Source: Bacillota bacterium
GTDB taxonomy: Bacteria; Bacillota; Clostridia; Lachnospirales; Lachnospiraceae
Reading direction: 5' to 3'
NCBI GenBank assembly: GCA_023402845.1
Contig: JAEYFP010000055.1
Coordinates: 1-64,000 of the forward strand
DNA: 64,000 nucleotides
The notes under the pieces are model-generated. The model was given only the letters and a program-made list of their open reading frames with translations. It was not told the origin of the DNA and ran no database searches. Each line of letters starts with the position of its first letter. The stretch's first letter is position 1. Position numbers and translations under genes: made by a program. Below, piece by piece: positions 24,686 to 33,768 of the stretch.

Positions 24686-25463
24686 TCGCTGCCACCTCCT
24701 GTGACAAGGCTGTATAGGCTTCCGCAACCTTTCCCTTTCCATCATGGGCAAAAATACTAATGCCCTCGGCACTTGTTTCAGCTGCTCTGACTGACAAGGG
24801 GATATATTGCTCAAATATTTTAACATTTCCTCCATAATTTTCTTTCAAAAGCTCTATAACATCTCTGGCATACCGTGTCCGATTATCTACCATCGTAAGG
24901 AGAACTCCTTCCAGAGCCAATTTAGGATTAAGGCGTCTTTTGACCTTTCCAATGGTCTTAATAAGCTGCTGCAATCCTTTTACCGGCAAATAGGATGCCT
25001 GCACAGGAATCAGAACACTGTCAGATGCTACCAGCGCATTAATTGTTATCATACCCAGTGACGGCATGCAATCGATCAATACATAATCATAATCACCCTT
25101 TACCACATCCACAAACTCTGACAAGATACATTCTCTTCGCATCACATTGACTAGGCTCTCCTCCAGTCCCGACAACTCAATATTAGCCGGTACCAGCGTT
25201 ACGCCCTCCGGGTGATCGTAATAAGCATGATTTTCCTCTTCCGTGTAGTTGTCTTCAATAATATCTGACATGATCGTAGTTAATGTTTCAGACAGCATGT
25301 CCGGTTCCTCAATGCCAAGACTGGCGGATAAACTGCCTTGTGCATCCGCATCAATTAGTAATACTTTCTTTCCGAGCCGTGCAAGTCCAATTCCAAGGTT
25401 TGCACAGGTTGTTGACTTGCCTACACCGCCCTTTTGATTTGCAATTGCGATTACCTTACCCAT
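24672..25463 (-). CDS. parA: ParA/Soj-family partition ATPase
   Basis: The 263-residue product has the deviant Walker A motif KGGVGKST (about 11-18), the LLIDADAQGSLS motif (about 35-46), and the VLIDCMPSLGMITINAL segment near residue 128. ParA ATPases bind DNA non-specifically and move a ParB-bound centromere. In ICEs they stabilise the circular form or position it before transfer. The gene heads the operon with the ParB-like gene, which overlaps its end. It is complete and of normal length. Together with RepA_N it suggests plasmid-like maintenance of the excised element. Confidence 0.93.
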   Translation of the reverse strand: MGKVIAIANQKGGVGKSTTCANLGIGLARLGKKVLLIDADAQGSLSASLGIEEPDMLSETLTTIMSDIIEDNYTEEENHAYYDHPEGVTLVPANIELSGLEESLVNVMRRECILSEFVDVVKGDYDYVLIDCMPSLGMITINALVASDSVLIPVQASYLPVKGLQQLIKTIGKVKRRLNPKLALEGVLLTMVDNRTRYARDVIELLKENYGGNVKIFEQYIPLSVRAAETSAEGISIFAHDGKGKVAEAYTALSQEVAANENR

Positions 25464-25466
25464 AAA

Positions 25467-25646
25467 TTACCCCTCCTGATTATTTGTTGTGTTTTTTCTT
25501 ATTACTCCATAAGCCCTGAAGTATTTTCCACCTTCTGTCGGAATCGCTTCAGAAATGTCTTCCACCTGAATATCCTCACTTTTTTCTAACATTTTTCTGA
25601 ACCAGTGAATTTCATCAAGTCTTCCCATCAGCCTTAGTTTCAACAT
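25467..25646 (-). CDS. Small DUF3970-like ICE protein
   Basis: The 59-residue frame from the ATG at 25646 begins MLKLRLMGRLDEIHWFRKML, similar to small proteins with an R-x-MG-x-x-x-E/D-x-x-WF pattern found near ParA in conjugative elements and Bacilli. The rest (EDIQVEDISEAI, then KYFRAYGVIRKN) could form a small alpha-beta fold. It ends three bases before parA starts, so the two are probably cotranscribed. An upstream in-frame extension exists but would cross the ICE-end terminator, so this start is preferred. The function is unknown. Confidence 0.6.
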   Translation of the reverse strand: MLKLRLMGRLDEIHWFRKMLEKSEDIQVEDISEAIPTEGGKYFRAYGVIRKNTTNNQEG

Positions 25647-25713
25647 ATAATCACGCCCTTTCCGCTGTAAATTTAAGATTCTCTTGAATCTTATTGCACT
25701 AACGCTGTATAAT

Positions 25714-25749
25714 AAAAAAAGCCACTCACAACCCGTTGTGAAATAGCTT
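25714..25749 (-). terminator. Terminator at the ICE edge
   Basis: TCACAAC (25726-25732) pairs with GTTGTGA (25735-25741), with an outer AAGC/GCTT stem. On the minus strand a TTTTTTT run follows. It insulates the ICE parA transcript from the interrupted carboxypeptidase gene. Confidence 0.7.
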
Positions 25750-25779
25750 CTTCTATCCCGATATAGAATTTTTATTCTG

Positions 25780-25815
25780 TCTCCTTTATTTATACGCCAC
25801 ACATGCATCATTCGC
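25780..25815. other. Right ICE-chromosome junction (attachment-site region)
   Basis: Going leftwards along the minus strand, the carboxypeptidase reading frame is good up to the codons for the SANDACVA segment and then changes to AT-rich sequence with an immediate stop. That places the recombination junction at about 25786-25810. The exact core cannot be set without the other end of the element, which lies outside the window. Confidence 0.65.
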
Positions 25816-26454
25816 GCTTGCAACTGCAATGCACTTGATCATTGTCTCAACATCCTGTTCCTCACCCGGTTCTAAAAACACTTGAGAGCCACCCATCGAG
25901 GCCGCATATTCCGATGTGCATACCGGATCCGTCAAGTTTATTTTTCCTTGCTCCAGTGCATCAAATATTAAAATTAATGTCATGATTTTTGTGATACTCG
26001 CCGGACGCAGTACCTCGTCGGCACTCTGCTCATAAATAACCGTACCGGTAGACGCCTCCATTAAGATGGCTGACGGCGCCGATATTGCAAGCGAAACACC
26101 AGGATTTACAAACGAGTCTTCAGAGACTCCTTCTGTCGTATTAGCAGACACTCCTGCCGTATTTTCAACAAACTTTGCCGCAGACCCATCCTCTTCTGTT
26201 GTCGTCTCGTTCTCCTCTGTTGTGTTTTCACTACCGGTCCCCGTATCTTCAGCCTTCGCCGCAGAATTTTCTTCTATATTTTCTACGCTCTCCGCATTTT
26301 CTGCGTCTTTTACGATGTTTTCCGAAACACTTTCCGATAACATTGCATCTGCATGAATCTCCACGCAGGCTCCCAGCACTGTCATCAATAGGATCGTCGC
26401 CGCCAGGCAGGCGCCGCCAATCCTCTTTATCATCAGATTCCACCTTTTTTTCAT
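25786..26454 (-). pseudogene. D-alanyl-D-alanine carboxypeptidase, truncated by the ICE
   Basis: The 222-residue fragment has a membrane/signal segment (GGACLAATILLMTVLGACVE). A long low-complexity acidic linker rich in Glu, Asn and Thr (about 40-115) leads into a penicillin-binding peptidase S11 domain. The catalytic SITK motif (S-x-x-K, in RPASITKIMT) and the SAN motif near residue 214 are present. The KTG motif and the C-terminal domain are missing because the frame stops at the ICE edge. Intact S11 enzymes trim the terminal D-Ala of peptidoglycan stem peptides. The ATG at 26454 follows GGAGCG. The rest of the gene should lie at the far side of the element. Confidence 0.85.
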
Positions 26455-26490
26455 GTTGCCGCTCCAAAGGATATTATTACCTAATATATG

Positions 26491-26526
26491 AAAAAAGGTC
26501 CTTGGCTATTCTCATAACCAAGGACC
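26491..26526 (-). terminator. Rho-independent terminator after rpsU
   Basis: GGTCCTTGG (26497-26505) pairs with CCAAGGACC (26518-26526). On the minus strand the stem runs into TTTTTT. It lies 11 bases past the rpsU stop. Confidence 0.85.
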
Positions 26527-26536
26527 AATGTAAACA

Positions 26537-26713
26537 TTAATTATATTTACGTTTTCTAGCTGCTTCAGATTTTTTCTTGCGTTTTACGCTCGGCTTTTCA
26601 TAATGCTCTCTTTTACGAATCTCCTGCTGAATACCCGCCTTAGCGCAGTTCCTCTTAAAGCGACGTAAAGCGCTGTCTAAAGTCTCGTTCTCTTTTACAA
26701 TAACATTTGACAT
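26537..26713 (-). CDS. rpsU: 30S ribosomal protein bS21
   Basis: The 58-residue frame reads MSNVIVKENETLDSALRRFK and continues through NCAKAGIQQEIRKREHYEKP to a basic tail (RKKKSEAARKRKYN). This is the bS21 sequence pattern, at full length. S21 binds near the anti-Shine-Dalgarno end of 16S rRNA and helps initiation. It has its own strong promoter (26809-26836) and terminator, between alaS upstream and the interrupted carboxypeptidase downstream. Confidence 0.97.
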   Translation of the reverse strand: MSNVIVKENETLDSALRRFKRNCAKAGIQQEIRKREHYEKPSVKRKKKSEAARKRKYN

Positions 26714-26808
26714 AGTCTCACACCTAACCTCCCCTCAAGTCCTATATTGTGCAGCATACGACTGTAGGGTATTTTGCCTGATTGCATCAGACAATTGCAC
26801 TATACTAG

Positions 26809-26836
26809 ATTATAGCATATTTTCACATTTCGTCAA
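26809..26836 (-). promoter_or_regulatory. SigA-type promoter of rpsU
   Basis: On the minus strand, TTGACG (26831-26836) and TATAAT (26809-26814) are separated by 16 bases. The leader of about 90 bases before rpsU holds a small hairpin around the TCTGATGCAATCAG segment. Confidence 0.75.
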
Positions 26837-26866
26837 CAGTTTTTCTTAAAAAATGTGAGAAAGTGA

Positions 26867-29506
26867 CTATGAGAGCTGATTGACGAGCACTTTTTCCGCT
26901 TCTGCGATACAAGCATCGATGCCAGCCGGGTTCTTTCCGCCGGCCTGCGCCATGTTTGGACGCCCCCCGCCGCCGCCGCCTATAAGTGCGGCAATTCCTT
27001 TAATCAGATTGCCCGCATGAGCGCCTTTTTCCATCGCGCCTTCCGTCGCCATCGCAATCAGACTTACTTTTCCCTCTGACTCGGAGGCAATCACAACTAC
27101 CCCCTCATTCAGCTTTTCCTTTAACTGGTCTCCAAGCTCCCTTAAACCGTTCATATCGACATCTGCAACCTTTGCAGCCAATAGCTTAACACCCTTCACT
27201 TCAACCACCTGATCCATCACATCTCCGAGGGCGTCCTTGGCTGCTCTGCTCTTTAATGAATCGACCTCGCTTTGCAAGCTTTTCATCTCCGCCTGCATAT
27301 GCGTCAGTTTTTCAACAATCGATGCCGGATTTGTCTTTGCAATCTTCGCCGCCTCATTCAGCACCTCTTCCATTTGTTTATAATAAGTAAACACTCCATT
27401 TCCTGTCAGAGCCTCAATTCTGCGAACGCCGGCTGCAATACCGGATTCTGACAGGATCTTAAAGGCAAGGATTGTTCCGGTATTCTGCACATGCGTACCG
27501 CCGCAAAGTTCTACAGAAAAATCGCCCATTTTAACAACGCGAACAGTCTCACCGTACTTTTCCCCAAACAGTGCCATCGCACCGAGTTTTTTTGCTTCCT
27601 CAATCGTCATGATTTCTGTTATTACAGGAAGAGCCAATGCAATCTCTTCATTGACAATTTTCTCTACCCGATCTAATTCTTCCTGTGTCATTGCAGAAAA
27701 ATGGCTGAAGTCAAAACGAAGCCTATCTCCGTTTACAAAGGATCCCGCCTGCTCCACATGTGTACCCAGCACGGTACGAAGCGCTTTTTGCAGCAAATGA
27801 GTAGCGCTGTGATTCTTGCACGTCGCCAGCCTGTTTTGTTCATTTACCATAAGAGTTACGATATCACCCGTTTTAAACATTCCCCTTGTCATGCTTCCGA
27901 CATGACCGATTTTGCCTCCGGCCAGCTTGACCGTATCCTCCACCTGAAATTCTCCATTCACGGAGGTGATGATTCCGATATCGGCACTTTGACCGCCCAT
28001 CGTTGCATAAAATGGCGTTTCGTCCACAATGATCGTGCCCATCTGGCCGTCCGTCAAAGCCTCCGTCAGCTCGGTTTCCGTAGTCAGCACCGAGACACGG
28101 GAATCCGAAGCCAGCTTATCATAACCGACAAATACCGAGGTGACAGCAGGATCAATTTCCTCATATACGGTAGCATCCGCTCCCATATAATTCGTTGCCT
28201 TCCTTCCCTTGCGTGCCCGTTCCTTCTGACTAAGCATTGCCGCCGCAAAGCCTGCTTCATCCACTGTATATCCCTTTTCCTCCAATATTTCCTTTGTCAG
28301 ATCAAGTGGAAAGCCATACGTATCATGAAGCTTGAACGCCTCTTCCCCGGACAGCAGGGTATCATTCGTTGCTTTAATTTTCTCACACATCTCATTTAAG
28401 ATAGTCAACCCCTGATCGATCGTCTTGTTAAAGTTCGCTTCCTCCTGCGTTAAAATGTTGAAGATGAATTCTCTCTTCTCCTCCAACTCCGGATAGCCGT
28501 CCTTAGAGCCTTCAATCACAGTCTCACTGAGCTTTGACAAAAACATACCGTCAATGCCAAGCAATCTGCCATGTCTGGATGCCCGGCGGATAATCCTTCT
28601 TAACACATAGCCTCGTCCCTCATTGTTCGGCATAATTCCGTCTGAAATCATAAAGGCGGCGGAGCGGATATGATCTGTCACGATACGGATAGACACATCC
28701 CATTTATATTCCTTATGGTACTCCTTTCCGGCAAGCTCACATACTTTGCTGCGCAGCGCATAGATTGTATCCACATCAAAAATAGAATCCACATCCTGCA
28801 CAACGGCGGCAAGGCGCTCCAGTCCCATACCAGTATCTATATTCTTCTGCTCAAGCTCGGTATAATTGCCTTTTCCATCGCTTTCAAACTGAGTGAACAC
28901 ATTATTCCAGATTTCGATATAACGATCACAGTCACAGCCCACCGTACACTCCGGTTTCCCGCAGCCATACCGTTCCCCCCGGTCATAATAAACCTCAGAA
29001 CAGGGACCGCATGGACCGGAGCCGTGCTCCCAAAAATTATCCTCTTTGCCGAAACGGAAAATACGCGCGGCCGGAACACCGATCTCCTTATTCCATATTT
29101 CAAACGCCTCATCATCATCTAAATAGACAGACGGATACAGCCGATCGCCTTCCAGACCGACCACCTCGGTTAAAAACTCCCATGTCCACGCAATCGCCTC
29201 ATGCTTGAAATAATCGCCGAACGAAAAATTGCCGAGCATCTCAAAGAAGGTTCCGTGTCTTGCCGTCTTTCCGATATTCTCAATATCGCCCGTACGAATA
29301 CACTTCTGACACGTCGTCACACGCTTTCTAGGGGGAATTTCCTGTCCCGTAAAATAAGGCTTGAGCGGTGCCATGCCTGAATTGATCAACAGCAGACTGT
29401 TATCATTATGCGGCACTAAAGAAAAGCTCTTCATCGCCAAATGTCCTTTACTCTCAAAGAACTCCAAAAACATCTTTCTTAATTCATTTACACCGTACTT
29501 TTGCAC
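26867..29506 (-). CDS. alaS: Alanyl-tRNA synthetase
   Basis: The 879-residue product is full length. It has the class II catalytic core (FFESKGH start, RVTTCQKCIRTGDIENIGKT), an editing domain with the HSATHLL motif near residue 567 and the CGGTH zinc-binding motif near residue 668, and the C-terminal C-Ala domain with a glycine run (GGGGGGRPNMAQAGG) near the end. It charges tRNA-Ala and edits mischarged Ser and Gly. The start codon is GTG at 29506 behind GAGGAGG. Its promoter lies in the short gap after asnA. Confidence 0.97.
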   Translation of the reverse strand: MQKYGVNELRKMFLEFFESKGHLAMKSFSLVPHNDNSLLLINSGMAPLKPYFTGQEIPPRKRVTTCQKCIRTGDIENIGKTARHGTFFEMLGNFSFGDYFKHEAIAWTWEFLTEVVGLEGDRLYPSVYLDDDEAFEIWNKEIGVPAARIFRFGKEDNFWEHGSGPCGPCSEVYYDRGERYGCGKPECTVGCDCDRYIEIWNNVFTQFESDGKGNYTELEQKNIDTGMGLERLAAVVQDVDSIFDVDTIYALRSKVCELAGKEYHKEYKWDVSIRIVTDHIRSAAFMISDGIMPNNEGRGYVLRRIIRRASRHGRLLGIDGMFLSKLSETVIEGSKDGYPELEEKREFIFNILTQEEANFNKTIDQGLTILNEMCEKIKATNDTLLSGEEAFKLHDTYGFPLDLTKEILEEKGYTVDEAGFAAAMLSQKERARKGRKATNYMGADATVYEEIDPAVTSVFVGYDKLASDSRVSVLTTETELTEALTDGQMGTIIVDETPFYATMGGQSADIGIITSVNGEFQVEDTVKLAGGKIGHVGSMTRGMFKTGDIVTLMVNEQNRLATCKNHSATHLLQKALRTVLGTHVEQAGSFVNGDRLRFDFSHFSAMTQEELDRVEKIVNEEIALALPVITEIMTIEEAKKLGAMALFGEKYGETVRVVKMGDFSVELCGGTHVQNTGTILAFKILSESGIAAGVRRIEALTGNGVFTYYKQMEEVLNEAAKIAKTNPASIVEKLTHMQAEMKSLQSEVDSLKSRAAKDALGDVMDQVVEVKGVKLLAAKVADVDMNGLRELGDQLKEKLNEGVVVIASESEGKVSLIAMATEGAMEKGAHAGNLIKGIAALIGGGGGGRPNMAQAGGKNPAGIDACIAEAEKVLVNQLS

Positions 29507-29566
29507 TCTATTTCCTCCTCACAGCCCATTAAAAGGACCGCTAATATCATACTGTCCGCGTACAAT

Positions 29567-29594
29567 TCTATACCATATCTGCCAATATTGTCAA
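29567..29594 (-). promoter_or_regulatory. SigA-type promoter of alaS
   Basis: On the minus strand, TTGACA (29589-29594) is followed 16 bases later by TATAGA (29567-29572), with TAGAAT as an overlapping alternative. It lies in the 101-base gap between asnA and alaS. The gap is too short for a T-box leader. Confidence 0.6.
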
Positions 29595-29607
29595 TGAATA
29601 CTGATTC

Positions 29608-30618
29608 CTATAATAAATTTACTCCGCCTGCAGCAGCGTATTGAACCACCTCATCGGGCCAGATAGAGCTTTGTACCTCGCCAATGTGCGCCCGCCGTAA
29701 AAAGAACATGCAAATTCTGGACTGTCCGATACCTCCGCCAACCGTGTAAGGAAGTTCCTTTTCAAGAACCGCTTTCTGGAACGGCAGCCTTGCACGATCC
29801 TCACAGCCCGCGGCTGCAAGCTGTTTTTCAAGTGACTTTTCATCCACACGAATTCCCATTGAGGACAGCTCCAACGCCAGATCCAGCACCGGATAATAGA
29901 CGATAATGTCGCCGTTCAGCTCCCAGTCATCATAATCCGGCGCTCTTCCGTCATGCTTTTCTCCTGACTTCAGTTCTCCGCCGATCTTCATTAAAAATAC
30001 TGCACCACATTCCTTGGCAATCTTATTTTCCCGGTCCTTTGCATTGCAGTCCGGCCACCGGTCCTCAAGCTCCTGCGTTGTTACAAACGTAATGTCCTGC
30101 GGAAGGATTTTCTTGATCTCGGGATAACGCGCATTGATAAACACCTCTGTATTTTTTAATGCTTCATATACTTTTCTTACGATCAACTTTAACGTTTCCT
30201 CGTTTCGTTCCTCTTTGTAAATAATTTTTTCCCAATCCCACTGGTCCACATAGAGTGAATGCAGGTTGTCCGTATCTTCGTCTCTTCTGATTGCGCTCAT
30301 GTCCGTATAAAGTCCTTCTCCATGTGTGAATCCATACTTTTTCAGTGCCATTCTTTTCCACTTTGCAAGTGAATGTACAATTTCTACAACCGCGTCGTTC
30401 TGCTCCCTGATGCCAAAGCTGACCGGGCGTTCCACACCGTTCAAATTATCATTCAGACCCGATTCCGGTTTTACGAACAGCGGCGCCGACACCCTTGTCA
30501 AATTCAACTCCTTTGCAAGCGCCCTTTCAAAATAATCTTTCACATCCTTGATGGCAATTTCTGTTTCCTTAATACTTTGCGGACTGTGATAGCCCGTGGG
30601 AATTACGATTCCTTTCAT
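29608..30618 (-). CDS. asnA: Aspartate-ammonia ligase (asparagine synthetase A)
   Basis: The 336-residue protein matches AsnA throughout. Markers are FVKPESGLNDNLNGVERPVS (about 48-67), the VEIVHSLAKWKR segment (about 79-90), YTDMSAIRRDED near residue 105, and the C-terminal GGGIGQSRICMFFL. AsnA makes asparagine from aspartate, ammonia and ATP using a class II synthetase-like fold. The ATG at 30618 follows AGGAAAG. Length is normal. It lies 42 bases downstream of the hybrid histidine kinase gene and may share its transcript. Confidence 0.96.
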   Translation of the reverse strand: MKGIVIPTGYHSPQSIKETEIAIKDVKDYFERALAKELNLTRVSAPLFVKPESGLNDNLNGVERPVSFGIREQNDAVVEIVHSLAKWKRMALKKYGFTHGEGLYTDMSAIRRDEDTDNLHSLYVDQWDWEKIIYKEERNEETLKLIVRKVYEALKNTEVFINARYPEIKKILPQDITFVTTQELEDRWPDCNAKDRENKIAKECGAVFLMKIGGELKSGEKHDGRAPDYDDWELNGDIIVYYPVLDLALELSSMGIRVDEKSLEKQLAAAGCEDRARLPFQKAVLEKELPYTVGGGIGQSRICMFFLRRAHIGEVQSSIWPDEVVQYAAAGGVNLL

Positions 30619-30660
30619 ACTGATACCCGCTTTCCTGTAAAATAATGATTTCTTTATCTT

Positions 30661-33600
30661 CTATTTATCTTCCAACCGCTTTTGAATCAACCGGCGCAGC
30701 TCCTCCAATATCCGGAGCAATGCTTCATGCCGCTCTGTTACTTTATCCCATTGGCCGCCTTTGCCGTACAGCTCCATTTCACAGGCAAAGCGCCTTACTT
30801 CAAATGCACCGATAGACGATGCTGCAGTTTTTAATCCATGGACATAAATCATATAATTTTTTTCATTTCTTTCGGTAAATGCCGTCTTGAGGTTTTCCTG
30901 AATTTCCAAGCATTCCTCGGCAAATGTCTGTACAATGAGACGGTACATATCGCTGTCTCCCATACAATGCTGCCGTATGACCTCTTGCTCTTCAATCCCG
31001 TCCTCCCGTTTAAACAAATGCTTCCCGCTCTCCTCCAAACCGATATCCATCCGGTATTTCCTTTTGCTTTCCGGAATAAATTTTCTGAGTGCCGCATCCA
31101 GCTCCTGGAAATCGATTGGCTTTGACAGATAGTCATTCATTCCGCATGCGAGCAATTGTTCCTTTGTCCCTCTGACAACATCTGCCGTCAACGCGATGAT
31201 CGGCAGTTCTCTTTCGGCACACCCCTTTATCTTCCGGATCATCTGTGTCGCTTCTCCTCCATCGATATGCGGCATCATATAATCCATCAGAATGAGATCG
31301 TATTGCTTTCCTGCTTTTAAATACGCGATTGCCTCTTTTGCACTTTCTGCCGTAAAAACCTGTATTTCATAGCGCTTCAGCACTTCCCGGATAACCGTCA
31401 GATTGACACGATTGTCATCCACCGCAAGAATTCTCACATCCGGTGCCTTAAACTCCTCTTCCTTCTGTTTTTTGTCCTGCTGCTTGTCATATGGCAGTTT
31501 TTCGTGCAATAAGTTCATGATTTCCAATGGAAGAGCCGGTTTCCTGAGCATTCGAAGATTTTGGTCCTCTATGATGATTTCGTTCACCGGAACAAGAGCG
31601 ATCAGCCTCGTATGCCGGTATGCTTTCTTCCATTCCTTTACATCGGCATCCGAATATAACTTTGTATCAAAAAATAATACCGTATTGTCCGAATCCTCGA
31701 CTGCATACAAATCGGTCTCTTCCTCTGTCACAATTTGAAGACGATCCAAAAGCCGTACAAACTCATTCCGCTCTTCATCCTGTAAAAATACATAGGCACG
31801 ATATCTCCCCGGTTCGTTATTATAAACGGTAGAAGTAAAATCAGCAACCCTCTGTTCTATACTCATCGTAAAGCTGCTTCCTTTTCCATAAACACTGTTT
31901 ACAAGGATCGTACCGTTCATAAGCTGCGCAAGTTTTCTAGAAATCGCCAAGCCCAGACCGGTTCCCTCCCGTTCGCGATTCTTTTTCGCGTCCACCTGTG
32001 TAAATTCTTCAAACAGGCATTTCTGATCCTCCTCCCGGATTCCTATTCCTGTATCGGTAACGGTACAGATAAGTCTGATTTTGTCATCCGCAATCGGTGT
32101 ACTGCCGACCGTCAAACAAATCGATCCGACATCCGTATATTTTACGGCGTTATTCAAGAGATTTAAAAGGATCTGCCTGATGCGTCCCTCATCTCCGATC
32201 AAACGGTCGGGAAGCTGCGGGTCCCATTTCAGAAGGAATATCAATTTGCTTTCCTGTGCGCGGAGCGCAATGATATCCCGGATATTGGCAAGCATTTGAT
32301 TTAATGAATATGACTCTTCCAAAATATCATACTTATCCGCAGAAAATTTGCTGTAATCCAGAATATCATTAATGATTGAGAGCAAGTTCTGCGAAGAGCT
32401 ATTAATCATTTTTGCATACTCCAGATTATTCTTCGACAGATCATTTGAATGTGTCATAAGCGCAGACATACTGACAATTGCATTCATCGGCGTCCTGATT
32501 TCATGTGTCATATTCGCAAGGAAAATGCTTTTATCCATGCTTTCCTTGATTGCCTGCTCCTTCTCACGCTCCAGGATAAATATACCCCTAATTGAATCAT
32601 AAATCAAAACTGCCATAAAATAAGCGAGTCCATAACAAAGGATGGAGCCCGTCTTTTTATAGCTGATATCCCAGTATGGAAATAAAATTTCTATAATTCC
32701 GAACGGGACTAACCCTATCAGTCCGTACAGCAGAGGCAGCACTTTTTTATCTTTATGCAGGAACCAGCAGCGAATGGTCGTGACGCTCATCAGGATCGCG
32801 GACAGGGTCATTATGACATTACTTGCCGTCAGCGTTTCATACAAATCAAATACACCAAACACCTGCAGCAGGATACAGACCGCCGCATTGACACAACCGC
32901 ACAGCTCCATAATAAGATGCCATCTCTCATACCTGCGGTCTTGAACAAGGTTTACATATTTCAGCATCGGAATCGGAAACAGCAATAAGCTTAAAAAGGT
33001 AACCGCATATATGAAATAACTGTTTCCGACTGCAAATTGTATGATTTTTCCTTCCATCAACAGCCATGAGGATAATAATAGAATAAACAGTCCAAGATAC
33101 AGTACCTTCCTGTTATTCCTCTTGTTCAGCATCCCTCTGATAACAGAAACAACAACAAGCAGCAGGCCTCCGATGACAAACAGACCGGCAATGATATGCC
33201 TTGCATAAAACATTCGGTATATTTCCCGCACGATTGCCGTTTTTTCCCCAAAATAGAACTCATTGACAACGCCTCGATTGCTTTTGTAGGGCGAATCCAA
33301 CTCAATTTCTATAAGCTCTCCGGCATACTCATCCGACAGCGGGATCAGCACATAAAGACTGCCTCCCGAATTCCAAAGCGGCTTTCTCAAGTCATGTCCG
33401 AACTCATAGACCTCTTTCCCGCCGATCATCACCCGCACATTTTGCAGGGATAAGCGAAACCCCAAATCATAGCCAAACGGAATCTCTTCCGGCAGCTTCC
33501 GGTAAATACGAAATCCCATATCCGTCTCGCCTAAATAAGGATTCATATCGTCCGGCGAGCTTATAGAAATCGTACTGCCATCTCCCTTATCGTATTGCCA

Positions 33601-33744
33601 GCCCGTATCCAGTACCGAACATTCCGATCGCATGAAGGATGTATCCGGCTGCCCGGACAACAGTGATATGGATAAAATTACGATTCCTGCGGCCGTTAGC
33701 ATCAGAAAAAACAGACTTACAATTTTTGCTGCCTTCTTTTCCAT
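30661..33744 (-). CDS. Hybrid histidine kinase with 7TM sensor, receiver and Hpt domains
   Basis: The 1027-residue membrane protein begins with a signal anchor and an extracellular region resembling 7TMR-DISM sensors (about 30-170), then seven hydrophobic helices (about 185-390). The kinase core has His414 in NMTHEIRTP, the ATPase N-box near 527 and GTGLGLA near 594. Residues 645-750 look like a degenerate receiver. A true receiver has Asp821 in LILMDYM, and a C-terminal Hpt domain has His969 in VHGLKTAAS. All steps of a phosphorelay to Hpt are thus in one chain, but no response regulator gene is adjacent. The signal is unknown; DISM sensors often bind carbohydrates or other small ligands. 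Confidence 0.88.
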   Translation of the reverse strand: MEKKAAKIVSLFFLMLTAAGIVILSISLLSGQPDTSFMRSECSVLDTGWQYDKGDGSTISISSPDDMNPYLGETDMGFRIYRKLPEEIPFGYDLGFRLSLQNVRVMIGGKEVYEFGHDLRKPLWNSGGSLYVLIPLSDEYAGELIEIELDSPYKSNRGVVNEFYFGEKTAIVREIYRMFYARHIIAGLFVIGGLLLVVVSVIRGMLNKRNNRKVLYLGLFILLLSSWLLMEGKIIQFAVGNSYFIYAVTFLSLLLFPIPMLKYVNLVQDRRYERWHLIMELCGCVNAAVCILLQVFGVFDLYETLTASNVIMTLSAILMSVTTIRCWFLHKDKKVLPLLYGLIGLVPFGIIEILFPYWDISYKKTGSILCYGLAYFMAVLIYDSIRGIFILEREKEQAIKESMDKSIFLANMTHEIRTPMNAIVSMSALMTHSNDLSKNNLEYAKMINSSSQNLLSIINDILDYSKFSADKYDILEESYSLNQMLANIRDIIALRAQESKLIFLLKWDPQLPDRLIGDEGRIRQILLNLLNNAVKYTDVGSICLTVGSTPIADDKIRLICTVTDTGIGIREEDQKCLFEEFTQVDAKKNREREGTGLGLAISRKLAQLMNGTILVNSVYGKGSSFTMSIEQRVADFTSTVYNNEPGRYRAYVFLQDEERNEFVRLLDRLQIVTEEETDLYAVEDSDNTVLFFDTKLYSDADVKEWKKAYRHTRLIALVPVNEIIIEDQNLRMLRKPALPLEIMNLLHEKLPYDKQQDKKQKEEEFKAPDVRILAVDDNRVNLTVIREVLKRYEIQVFTAESAKEAIAYLKAGKQYDLILMDYMMPHIDGGEATQMIRKIKGCAERELPIIALTADVVRGTKEQLLACGMNDYLSKPIDFQELDAALRKFIPESKRKYRMDIGLEESGKHLFKREDGIEEQEVIRQHCMGDSDMYRLIVQTFAEECLEIQENLKTAFTERNEKNYMIYVHGLKTAASSIGAFEVRRFACEMELYGKGGQWDKVTERHEALLRILEELRRLIQKRLEDK

Positions 33745-33768
33745 TTGGGCTTTCCTTTCTCTTTTGTC

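Noticed and set aside
26175..26540. Long plus-strand frames opposite the carboxypeptidase linker
   Set aside because: They mirror the low-complexity acidic linker; no ribosome site, and the minus-strand gene has clear active-site motifs.
29507..29607. Possible T-box riboswitch before alaS
   Set aside because: The gap is about 100 bases, too short for a T-box, and no specifier or antiterminator fold was seen.
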